Shown piece after piece: positions 53,726 to 61,695 of a stretch of 64,000 nt of DNA. The first letter of the stretch is position 1; each line of letters starts with the position of its first letter. The notes below the pieces were generated by a model, which searched no databases, had not been told where the DNA came from, and saw only the letters and a program-made list of their open reading frames with translations. Where the stretch lies: assembly GCF_049478495.1 (NCBI RefSeq), contig NZ_CP168083.1, positions 992,001 through 1,056,000 on the forward strand, given 5' to 3'. The stretch is from P36-A1 sp049478495 (lineage in GTDB: Bacteria; Bacillota_I; Bacilli_A; JAJDGJ01). The position numbers and the translations under genes are program-made.

Positions 53726-54919
53726 ATGAAAATTTCAAAAAGAATCGCAAACATTCCAGAAAGTCCTGTAAGGAAAATGGATGGTATTGCAAAAAGTGTT
53801 AAAGATAAGGGTATTAATATTTTACACCTAAATATTGGTGATCCAGATATTAAGACTCCTAAGGCATTTTGGAAAGCAGTTAATAATTTCAATGAAGATA
53901 TATTAGGATACTCTTCTACTGAAGGTGAAAAAGAATTAATTGATGCTATGGTTAAATATTATGATCGATTTAATCTTAATTTTAAGTTTGAAGATATAGT
54001 TGTCACTGTTGGTGGTAGTGAAGCTTTATCTATGGTATTAAGTAGTGTTGCTGATGCAAATGATGAAGTTATTGTTTTTGAACCTTATTATACTAATTAC
54101 AATAGTTTCTTTGATATTTGTGAAGTTGTGCCTAATGCTATTACTACTTCTTCAGAAAATGGCTTCAGACTTCCTAGTAAAGAAGAAATTGTTGCTAAAA
54201 TTAATGACAAAACTAAAGCTATATTATTCTCTAATCCTGGTAACCCTACTGGGACAGTTTATACTAAAAAAGAATTACTTATGTTAGGTGAAATTGCTAG
54301 AGAACATGATTTATATATTATTAGTGATGAAGTATATCGTGAATTTGTATATGATGGTGTTGAATATTACTCTCCTGCAAGTTTTAAAGAAATGGATCAA
54401 CACACTATTATCATTGATTCTATTTCAAAAAGATACTCAGCATGTGGAGCAAGAATTGGTAATATTGCTTGTAAAAACAAGGAATTTATGACTCAATTGA
54501 AAAAAATAGCACAAGCAAGATTATGTGTTGCTACTCTTGATCAAGTAGGCGCTACTGCTTTATATAATATGGATCAATCTATTTTAACTGATATTAAAAA
54601 TGAATATAAAAATAGAAGAGATTTCTTATTTAATGAGTTAGATAATCATGATGGTATGAAGTTTGTTAAACCACAAGGTGCTTTTTATCTTGTATTAGAC
54701 TTACCAGTTAAAAATGCTGAACACTTTGTAACTTGGTTATTATCAGAATTTTCTGTAAATAAGGAGACTGTAATGTTAACTCCTGCGCAAGGATTTTATG
54801 CATCTAATTTAGGAATTAATCAAGTTAGAATTGCATATATATTAGATTGTGACAAACTTGCAAGAGCATCAAAAATTATCAAAGATGGTCTTGTTGAATA
54901 TAAGAAAAAATATGAGTAA
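53726..54919 (+). CDS. Class I pyridoxal-phosphate aminotransferase (aspartate aminotransferase type)
   Basis: A 397-residue fold-type I aminotransferase. N-P-G-N-P-T-G at 170-176, the catalytic Lys235 in S-I-S-K-R, and D-E-V-Y-R are seen. Substrate could be aspartate or alanine; the alanine racemase gene overlapping its end hints at amino acids for the cell wall. AAGGGAGG precedes the start. Confidence 0.9.
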   Translation: MKISKRIANIPESPVRKMDGIAKSVKDKGINILHLNIGDPDIKTPKAFWKAVNNFNEDILGYSSTEGEKELIDAMVKYYDRFNLNFKFEDIVVTVGGSEALSMVLSSVADANDEVIVFEPYYTNYNSFFDICEVVPNAITTSSENGFRLPSKEEIVAKINDKTKAILFSNPGNPTGTVYTKKELLMLGEIAREHDLYIISDEVYREFVYDGVEYYSPASFKEMDQHTIIIDSISKRYSACGARIGNIACKNKEFMTQLKKIAQARLCVATLDQVGATALYNMDQSILTDIKNEYKNRRDFLFNELDNHDGMKFVKPQGAFYLVLDLPVKNAEHFVTWLLSEFSVNKETVMLTPAQGFYASNLGINQVRIAYILDCDKLARASKIIKDGLVEYKKKYE

Positions 54920-56060
54920 TTATTATCGTAATAGCATTGTTAAAATAAATGTAGATAATGTTTTATATAATTTAAATAAAATAAAAGAAACATGTTCTAA
55001 AGATAAAATGCTATTTGCTGTTATTAAAGGTAATGCTTATGGGCATGGCTTGATTGAAATGGCTAAGATTGTTAAGGAAAGTAATGTTGATGCTTTAGCT
55101 GTTGCTACTACAGATGAAGCATTAGCAATTAGAACTCATCAAAAAGGAATGAAAATTCTTAATTTAGGTATTACAAGAGATTCTGATTATAGTGTTGCAG
55201 CTAAAAATTATATTACTGTAACTGTTGCTAATTTAGATAATGTTAAAACTTTAGAAAGTTTAGATTTAGTTCAAAGTTTAAAAGTACATTTGAAAATTAA
55301 TACTGGAATGAATAGAATTGGTTTTTATGATATTGATAGTACTTTAGAAGCAATCAAAAGATTATCTAAAAATAAGATGATTAAAATCGAAGGTATTTAT
55401 ACTCATTTTGCAACTGCTGAAGATTATGATAAAGAAGATTATCTATGGCAACAATATAATAAATTTGCTAGTATAGTTAAAGAAAGTAAAATTAAATACG
55501 AATATATTCATTGCTCTAATAGTGCTTCTTTATTAAAGTTTGCTGATAAGTTTACAATTACTACTGCAAATAGAGTTGGTATTGCTATGTATAATGCATT
55601 AGAAGATATTGCTATTAAAAAATATGAATTAAAGGACACTTTAGAAATTACTTCTAGAATAACTCAAGTAATGAAGTATCCTGTTGGTAGTAAAATAGGT
55701 TATTCTAATAACTATACTACTGAGACTGATTATGAGTATATTGCAACTCTACCTATTGGTTATGCTGATGGAATTCAAAGACATCTTACTAAATCTATTG
55801 TATTATGTAATGGTGTTGAAGGTATAATTGTTGGATCTATATGTATGGATCAAATGATGGTTAAATTTCCTGTTAAAGTAAATATAAATGATGAAATAGT
55901 AATTTTAGGTTCTGATACTCGTATTAATGTATATAGTAGAGCAAAGCATTTAAATACTATAACACATGAGGTATTAACTAATTTAGGACCAAGACTTGCA
56001 AGAGTTTATTATAAAAATAATGAAGTTATTCAAATTTCAAATGATATGTTGAAATTGTAG
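54912..56060 (+). CDS. alr: Alanine racemase
   Basis: A 382-residue PLP enzyme making D-alanine for peptidoglycan. Lys39 in V-I-K-G-N-A-Y-G-H-G binds PLP; the catalytic Tyr lies in G-Y-S-N-N-Y; G-S-I-C-M-D-Q-M is conserved. Starts inside the end of the aminotransferase gene (eight-base overlap); the longer in-frame version further upstream has no merit. Confidence 0.95.
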   Translation: MSNYYRNSIVKINVDNVLYNLNKIKETCSKDKMLFAVIKGNAYGHGLIEMAKIVKESNVDALAVATTDEALAIRTHQKGMKILNLGITRDSDYSVAAKNYITVTVANLDNVKTLESLDLVQSLKVHLKINTGMNRIGFYDIDSTLEAIKRLSKNKMIKIEGIYTHFATAEDYDKEDYLWQQYNKFASIVKESKIKYEYIHCSNSASLLKFADKFTITTANRVGIAMYNALEDIAIKKYELKDTLEITSRITQVMKYPVGSKIGYSNNYTTETDYEYIATLPIGYADGIQRHLTKSIVLCNGVEGIIVGSICMDQMMVKFPVKVNINDEIVILGSDTRINVYSRAKHLNTITHEVLTNLGPRLARVYYKNNEVIQISNDMLKL

Positions 56061-56066
56061 ATTAAC

Positions 56067-56097
56067 AAAAAAAAAGAGTTCAAATTGAACTCTTTTT
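56067..56097. terminator. Bidirectional terminator between alr and fur
   Basis: AAAGAGTTCAA/TTGAACTCTTT palindrome with flanking A- and T-runs. Confidence 0.85.
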
Positions 56098-56542
56098 ATT
56101 TTGAATTTTCTAAAGCTTTTTCATCTATACATTTTTTACAATGTCCAAACATATCTAGCTTAGCATCTATAACATCAAATTGCGTTTCTTTTTCTACTCG
56201 ATCTTTAACTTGCATAAACTCAGGTATTTCTAAGTTAATTACATCATTACAATCTATACATATTAAATGTGCATGTAAACCTATATTTAACTCGTAAACA
56301 CTATTTTTATTATTAAAATTATACTCATTAACAATTCCTTCAGCAACCAAGAAGTTTAAATTGTTGTATACTGTTGCAACATTAACACCATCTTTTATTT
56401 TCTTTAATTCTGTTACTAGTTCTTCAACTGTATAGTGTTTAACATTACAAAGTACTTTTATAATATCTTCTCTTGCTCTAGTTATTCTATAACCTTGAGC
56501 TCTTAATGAGTCTACAATTAATTCAGGGTTTTTATATTCCAT
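56096..56542 (-). CDS. Fur family metal-responsive repressor (Fur/PerR type)
   Basis: A 148-residue winged-helix repressor. His90-x-His92-x-x-Cys95-x-x-Cys98 and Cys135-x-x-Cys138 form the zinc sites. Glu84 sits where PerR has its oxidation-linked Asp, leaving Fur, PerR or Zur open. Last gene of the fmt-lepA-hemW operon; six bases after hemW. Confidence 0.88.
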   Translation of the reverse strand: MEYKNPELIVDSLRAQGYRITRAREDIIKVLCNVKHYTVEELVTELKKIKDGVNVATVYNNLNFLVAEGIVNEYNFNNKNSVYELNIGLHAHLICIDCNDVINLEIPEFMQVKDRVEKETQFDVIDAKLDMFGHCKKCIDEKALENSK

Positions 56543-56548
56543 TTGTGC

Positions 56549-57667
56549 TCACTCCTCTATTTCTTTTATAAAGGCTAGTATTATATCATTTAAAAATTCT
56601 TGCCCTTGTTTAGTAAAATATAATATATTATTTTTTATATATAATTTATCCCTATGTTTAATTATAACATTTTTAAATCTTTTTTGAAAATCAATGTTAT
56701 ACTCAATCATAAAATAGTCTAAATTTATTCCATTAAAAATACGAAATTGCACTATTATATCATCACTGATCTTTTTTTCAATTGAATCTAATAACTCTAT
56801 TTCTCTATTATATTTATTTTTATTATAATTTGTAATACTTTTAGTATTATACCATCTTTTTTCTTTATCATAGGAACCAGCTCCTAGACCAATACCTAAA
56901 TAAGGTTGACTACTCCAATATAATAAATTATGTTTTGAATATTTTTGATTTTTACTATAATTACTTACTTCATAATGTTCAAAACCTTGTTTTAATAATT
57001 CTTGATGAAGCAGCATTTCTAACTCATAATCTAAATCTTCATCTTTATGATAATTTTGTTTATATAGAATACTGTTTTCTTCTATTATTAAAGAATATGC
57101 TGAAATATGTTTTATTGCTAAATCTTTTACTATTTCTAAATCATTTATTATGTCTTTTGCTGTTTGTTTTTCTAAACCATACATTAAATCAATACTAATA
57201 TTATCTATTTTATTTTCTCTTAGTATTGAGATACAATTTATTACCTGTGTTTTAGTATGTTGTCTATTAATCAGTTTTAATAATACATCATTGAAAGTTT
57301 GCACACCTATACTTACACGATTAATGTTATATTGCTTTAGGATTTCTGCTTTATCTTTATTGAATGATTCTGGATTTATTTCAATTGTAAATTCTTTAAG
57401 ATTTTTATACTGTTTAGGGTTTATAATATCAAAAAGTCTTTTAAGTTGTTTTTCATTTAATGATGATGGGCTTCCACCACCAATGTATAGTGATTCAACA
57501 TAATCAGTATTAATATTATATGATTGATATTCTATATTTAAAGCTTCTAAATAGTCATTTGCTAATTTTTCATTATAATACATTTTATTAAAGTCACAAT
57601 AACTGCAAATGTTATCACAAAAAGGTATATGAAAATATATACCTTTAAAGATTGCTTTATTCATCAT
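56549..57667 (-). CDS. hemW: Radical SAM heme chaperone HemW
   Basis: A 372-residue radical SAM protein with C-D-N-I-C-S-Y-C (Cys17, 21, 24) and Y-I-G-G-G-S-P-S. Often mis-annotated as coproporphyrinogen oxidase; HemW binds and inserts heme. The conserved lepA-hemW neighbourhood supports the call. No other heme gene is in view. Start is one of two adjacent ATG codons (57667 or 57664) overlapping the lepA stop; no strong ribosome binding site, suggesting coupling. Confidence 0.88.
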   Translation of the reverse strand: MMNKAIFKGIYFHIPFCDNICSYCDFNKMYYNEKLANDYLEALNIEYQSYNINTDYVESLYIGGGSPSSLNEKQLKRLFDIINPKQYKNLKEFTIEINPESFNKDKAEILKQYNINRVSIGVQTFNDVLLKLINRQHTKTQVINCISILRENKIDNISIDLMYGLEKQTAKDIINDLEIVKDLAIKHISAYSLIIEENSILYKQNYHKDEDLDYELEMLLHQELLKQGFEHYEVSNYSKNQKYSKHNLLYWSSQPYLGIGLGAGSYDKEKRWYNTKSITNYNKNKYNREIELLDSIEKKISDDIIVQFRIFNGINLDYFMIEYNIDFQKRFKNVIIKHRDKLYIKNNILYFTKQGQEFLNDIILAFIKEIEE

Positions 57668-59465
57668 CCATTGATAGGACGGCCATGAATGCTTCTTGAG
57701 GAATTTCCACAGATCCAACTGCTTTCATTCTTTTTTTACCTTCTTTTTGTTTATCTAGTAATTTTTTCTTTCTAGATATATCTCCACCATAACATTTTGC
57801 AAGAACATTCTTTCTCATAGCTTTTATTGTTTCTCTTGAAATTATTTTACCACCAATTGCTGCTTGTATTGGTACTTCAAATTGTTGTCTTGGTATTATT
57901 TCTTTTAGTTTTTCAACAATTTGTTTTCCTCTTCCATAAGCAAAATCTTTGTGTACTATTGTACTTAGTGAATCAACTACTTCAGCATTTAATAAAATAT
58001 CCATTTTTACAAGTTTATTAGGTTTATAATCTATTAATTCATAATCAAATGATGCATAACCTTTTGAATATGATTTTAGTCTATCAAAGAAATCAAATAC
58101 TATTTCAGAAAGTGGCATTTCATATACAATACTCATTCTTGTTTGATCTATGTATTGCATATCAATATATGTTCCTCTTTTCTTTTGACATAATTCCATT
58201 ATAGGGCCTACATACTCTCCAGGAGACATGATTGTTGCTTTAACATAAGGTTCTTCTATTCTATCTATTAATTGAACATCGGGTAGTTTTGATGGATTAT
58301 CAACGATTATCATTGTTTCATCCATCATATATGTGTGATAGACAACTGATGGTGCTGTTGCAATTAGTTCAAGATTAAATTCTCTTTCTAATCTTTCTTG
58401 AATAACATCCATATGTAATAATCCTAAAAATCCACATCTGAATCCAAACCCTAAGGCTTGTGATGTCTCAGGTTCAAATTGAAGTGATGAATCATTTAAT
58501 TGCATTCTTTCAAGTGCTTCTCTAAGATCATTATATCTAGCAGAATCGATTGGATACAAACCACAAAATACCATTGGATTCATTTTACGATATCCAGGAA
58601 CTGGACTTGATGCAGGATTATTTTTAGTTGTAATTGTATCCCCAACATTTACATCTTTAATTGATTTAATTGCTGCAGCAATCCAACCTACTTCACCAGT
58701 CACTAATTCTTCTTTTTTTACTTCTTTTGGTGTATTAACACCCATTTCAATAACTTCAAATTCTGCATTAGTAGACATCATTTTAATTATGTCACCCTTT
58801 TTAATTTTTCCTTCAATTACTCTGATTGAAACAATTATTCCACGATATTGATCATAGTATGAATCAAATATTAATGCTTGAACAGGATTATTAACATCTC
58901 CTGTTGGAGCTGGTATATGTTTTACTACTGCCTCTAAAACATCTTCAATACCTATACCAGATTTTGCTGATATTAGTGGCGTTTCAGTTGTATCTAAACC
59001 AATGACATCTTCTATTTCTTTTTTAACTCTTTCTGGATCTGCTGCTGGTAAATCAATTTTATTAATTACTGGTATTATTTCTAGATTATTATCTAATGCT
59101 AGATAGACATTAGCTAATGTTTGAGCTTCGATACCTTGAGCAGCATCAACTACTAAAACTGCACCTTCACATGCTGCAAGTGATCTTGAAACTTCATAAG
59201 TAAAGTCAACATGACCTGGAGTATCTATTAAATGTAAAAGATAAGTTTGATTATCTTTTGCTTTATAGTATAACTGAACGGCATTTAGCTTTATAGTAAT
59301 ACCTCTTTCTCTTTCAATATCCATTGTATCTAATAGTTGAGCTTTCATTTCTCTAGATTCTACAGTATGTGTCATTTCTAATATTCTATCTGCAAGTGTT
59401 GACTTACCATGGTCAATATGTGCTATTATCGAAAAGTTTCTAATCTTTGTTTGATCAATTTTCAT
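57657..59465 (-). CDS. lepA: Elongation factor 4 (LepA)
   Basis: A 602-residue ribosome-associated GTPase. G1 A-H-I-D-H-G-K-S-T, G3 D-T-P-G-H, G4 N-K-I-D, and the LepA-specific C-terminal domain are present. Its ATG follows the fmt stop directly (TAA-ATG). Confidence 0.97.
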   Translation of the reverse strand: MKIDQTKIRNFSIIAHIDHGKSTLADRILEMTHTVESREMKAQLLDTMDIERERGITIKLNAVQLYYKAKDNQTYLLHLIDTPGHVDFTYEVSRSLAACEGAVLVVDAAQGIEAQTLANVYLALDNNLEIIPVINKIDLPAADPERVKKEIEDVIGLDTTETPLISAKSGIGIEDVLEAVVKHIPAPTGDVNNPVQALIFDSYYDQYRGIIVSIRVIEGKIKKGDIIKMMSTNAEFEVIEMGVNTPKEVKKEELVTGEVGWIAAAIKSIKDVNVGDTITTKNNPASSPVPGYRKMNPMVFCGLYPIDSARYNDLREALERMQLNDSSLQFEPETSQALGFGFRCGFLGLLHMDVIQERLEREFNLELIATAPSVVYHTYMMDETMIIVDNPSKLPDVQLIDRIEEPYVKATIMSPGEYVGPIMELCQKKRGTYIDMQYIDQTRMSIVYEMPLSEIVFDFFDRLKSYSKGYASFDYELIDYKPNKLVKMDILLNAEVVDSLSTIVHKDFAYGRGKQIVEKLKEIIPRQQFEVPIQAAIGGKIISRETIKAMRKNVLAKCYGGDISRKKKLLDKQKEGKKRMKAVGSVEIPQEAFMAVLSMDDE

Positions 59466-60416
59466 TTATTCTACCCCTTTGTTTATAATTTCATCTGTCA
59501 TTATTTCTAATTTATTACCATTTATATATGATTTAAATTCAACTTTTTTCTTACCTTCAAGCTGAAATTCATAAACTTTAATAAATCCATTATTTGTATA
59601 TATTTTAAAATATTCTTTACTATCAATTTTAATTAATCCTGGTTCAAAACTATGATTAATCTTTTCAAAAAATATTTTATGAAATTTTATTTTTTTATTA
59701 TTTAAAATACTATAGCATCCAGGCCAATTTATTAAACCTCTCATATGATTATATACTACATTAATATCTCTATTAAATGTTATAAATTCTTGTGCTCTAG
59801 TAATGTTTCTAGCAATTATTGCTTTAGAATTATCTTGCTTTATAGGTATTATTTTATTTTCAAAAAATTCAGGTAGCATTGAGATTAATAAGTCTGCACC
59901 ATCTTTCATCATTTTAGGATATAATGATGAGACTGTATCTGTGATATCAATTTTAGTAATTGAGTGTGCTAACATATCCCCTGTATCTAAGCCTTCTTCC
60001 ATATACATTATGGTATTTCCTGTTTCAATTTCTCCATTCATTATTGCATAATGGATTGGTGCACCACCACGATATTTAGGTAATAATGATGCATGAACAT
60101 TTATACTTCTATATTCAGGTATATTTAAAATGTTTATATCAACTTTTTGGCCGTATGCACAAGTAATTATTAAGTCAGGTTTAAGATTGTCTATAATATC
60201 AAAGTTATCATTGATATTATCAAAGGCTAACACTTCAATATTATTATTTAGTGCTACTTCTTTTGTTGGAGTTGGTTTTAATTCTTTTTTTCGACCAAAT
60301 GGTTTATCTGGTTGTGAAATTAAAGCAATTATATTGTATTTATTATCTATTAGTTTTTGTAAGATATAGGCTGAATAGTCAGTAGTTCCCATATATATTA
60401 TTTTTTTATTTTTCAT
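59466..60416 (-). CDS. fmt: Methionyl-tRNA formyltransferase
   Basis: A 316-residue enzyme formylating initiator Met-tRNA. N-terminal M-G-T-T-D-Y-S-A, H-A-S-L-L-P-K-Y-R-G-G-A-P-I and G-L-D-T-G-D-M-L are conserved. First gene of the operon fmt-lepA-hemW-fur. Start after CGGTGAT; an in-frame GTG overlaps that site. Confidence 0.95.
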   Translation of the reverse strand: MKNKKIIYMGTTDYSAYILQKLIDNKYNIIALISQPDKPFGRKKELKPTPTKEVALNNNIEVLAFDNINDNFDIIDNLKPDLIITCAYGQKVDINILNIPEYRSINVHASLLPKYRGGAPIHYAIMNGEIETGNTIMYMEEGLDTGDMLAHSITKIDITDTVSSLYPKMMKDGADLLISMLPEFFENKIIPIKQDNSKAIIARNITRAQEFITFNRDINVVYNHMRGLINWPGCYSILNNKKIKFHKIFFEKINHSFEPGLIKIDSKEYFKIYTNNGFIKVYEFQLEGKKKVEFKSYINGNKLEIMTDEIINKGVE

Positions 60417-60432
60417 ATTTATCACCGATGTA

Positions 60433-60441
60433 ATTATACCA
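60433..60441 (-). promoter_or_regulatory. Extended -10 promoter element of fmt
   Basis: TGG-TATAAT on the minus strand, 17 bases before the fmt start, same form as at recG. Confidence 0.55.
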
Positions 60442-60570
60442 TAATTACTTAATTAATATAAGAGCTTGTTATAATTGTAAAGTTATTATATATTTTTAGA
60501 TATTGCTATTATATCTTATTTAAGATATACTTTAGGCAAGGTCTTTTTGACTATTTATTAGCTTATGCTA

Positions 60571-60599
60571 TTGAAAAAGTTGTAAATAGTTGATATAAT
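60571..60599 (+). promoter_or_regulatory. Promoter of rpsT
   Basis: TTGAAA, 17 bases, TATAAT (60594-60599), followed by a short leader with GGAGGTG. Confidence 0.8.
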
Positions 60600-60634
60600 T
60601 ATTAAGCGTTATGTTTATGTGGAGGTGAAAAATA

Positions 60635-60898
60635 ATGCCAAATATCAAATCTCAAAAGAAACGTGTAAAAACTAATGAAAAGAAAAGAACTTTTAACTCA
60701 GCATTCAAATCTTCTATGAGAACTGCAATCAAAAAAGTAAGTATTGCTGTTGAAAGTAATGATCTTGAAGCGGCTCAAGCTAACCTTGCTATCGCAAGTA
60801 AAAAACTTGACCAAGCTAATTCTAAAGGTATTTTACATAAAAACAGTGTAGCAAGAAAAAAATCTTCATTACAAAGATTAGTAAACACTGTAAAATAA
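60635..60898 (+). CDS. rpsT: 30S ribosomal protein S20
   Basis: An 87-residue basic protein starting M-P-N-I-K-S-Q-K-K-R, typical S20, binding the 5' domain of 16S rRNA. Strong GGAGGTG. Monocistronic, with own promoter and terminator. Confidence 0.97.
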   Translation: MPNIKSQKKRVKTNEKKRTFNSAFKSSMRTAIKKVSIAVESNDLEAAQANLAIASKKLDQANSKGILHKNSVARKKSSLQRLVNTVK

Positions 60899-60908
60899 TT
60901 ATTATTGA

Positions 60909-60933
60909 AGGTCTGATTAATCAGACTTTTTTT
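60909..60933 (+). terminator. Terminator after rpsT
   Basis: GTCTGATTAATCAGAC palindrome followed by TTTTTTT. Confidence 0.88.
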
Positions 60934-60944
60934 GTATGCAATTG

Positions 60945-60972
60945 AAAAATCAGCCATTAGGCTGATTTTTTT
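60945..60972 (-). terminator. Terminator after the ECF S-component gene
   Basis: AAATCAGCC/GGCTGATTT stem with loop of four; T-run on the minus strand. It overlaps the gene's stop codon. Confidence 0.85.
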
Positions 60973-61489
60973 AGAATCTATCTATTTTTAATGATTTATT
61001 TAAAACTTTTGCTATTGGAATTCCAATTAAGAAACCACTTGCAATTTGTATTACATTTGCAGGAATTGATCCTAGTGCTACTATTGGTTGGTGATATAAT
61101 ATTACTTCCCATACATAATATATGAAACACATCCATAAACCACCTATGAATAATCCAATCATTTGATAAGATGTATTTCTTAATTTATCATTCTTATCGT
61201 ATGAAAACTTTCCTAAAATATATCCTAATCCTAGTCTTGAAAAAAAGGTACCAGGTGCCCAACTTGCCCATCCTCCAATAATATCAAATAAAGTCATTCC
61301 AAGTGTTCCTGATATCGTACCAGTTTTTTTACCAAACACTAGTACTGATACAACTGATACTGCAGTACCAAAATGCATTAGTGCTCCATTACTTCCATAC
61401 AATGGAATTGTGAATCCAATAAAAGTTGCTACTATTGTCAATGAAGTTAGTAGTCCTATATAAACAATGTTCTTTACAGTAAATTTCAT
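60971..61489 (-). CDS. ECF transporter S component, vitamin type unknown
   Basis: A 172-residue membrane protein with five to six helices. M-H-F-G-T-A-V, V-F-G-K-K-T-G-T-I-S-G-T-L-G and F-D-I-I-G-G-W resemble the PF07155-like S components that bind a vitamin or precursor and dock with a shared EcfAAT module encoded elsewhere. Start follows AAAGGAG. A possible promoter (TTGTAC-17-TAAAAT, 61573-61601) leaves a 5' leader of about 75 bases; I recognise no known riboswitch in it, so the substrate stays open. Confidence 0.8.
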   Translation of the reverse strand: MKFTVKNIVYIGLLTSLTIVATFIGFTIPLYGSNGALMHFGTAVSVVSVLVFGKKTGTISGTLGMTLFDIIGGWASWAPGTFFSRLGLGYILGKFSYDKNDKLRNTSYQMIGLFIGGLWMCFIYYVWEVILYHQPIVALGSIPANVIQIASGFLIGIPIAKVLNKSLKIDRF

Positions 61490-61641
61490 AAAATTTCTCC
61501 TTTGTATTTTTTATGATAATTTTCAGTAGTGCCTTTATTAATAAGGTTTACTTAAATTACATTAGTGACTTTATTTTAACATAAAGAAATTTTGTGTACA
61601 AGTTGTTTATACAATACTGTATTTGTAAATTGTTAGATATC

Positions 61642-61676
61642 TAAAAAAACTAGATACTTTACAGTACCTAGTTTTA
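61642..61676 (-). terminator. Terminator after the pyruvate oxidoreductase gene
   Basis: AAACTAGGTAC/GTATCTAGTTT stem with one G-U pair and a T-run on the minus strand. Confidence 0.88.
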
Positions 61677-61695
61677 AATTATATGTTTAAAGAAA

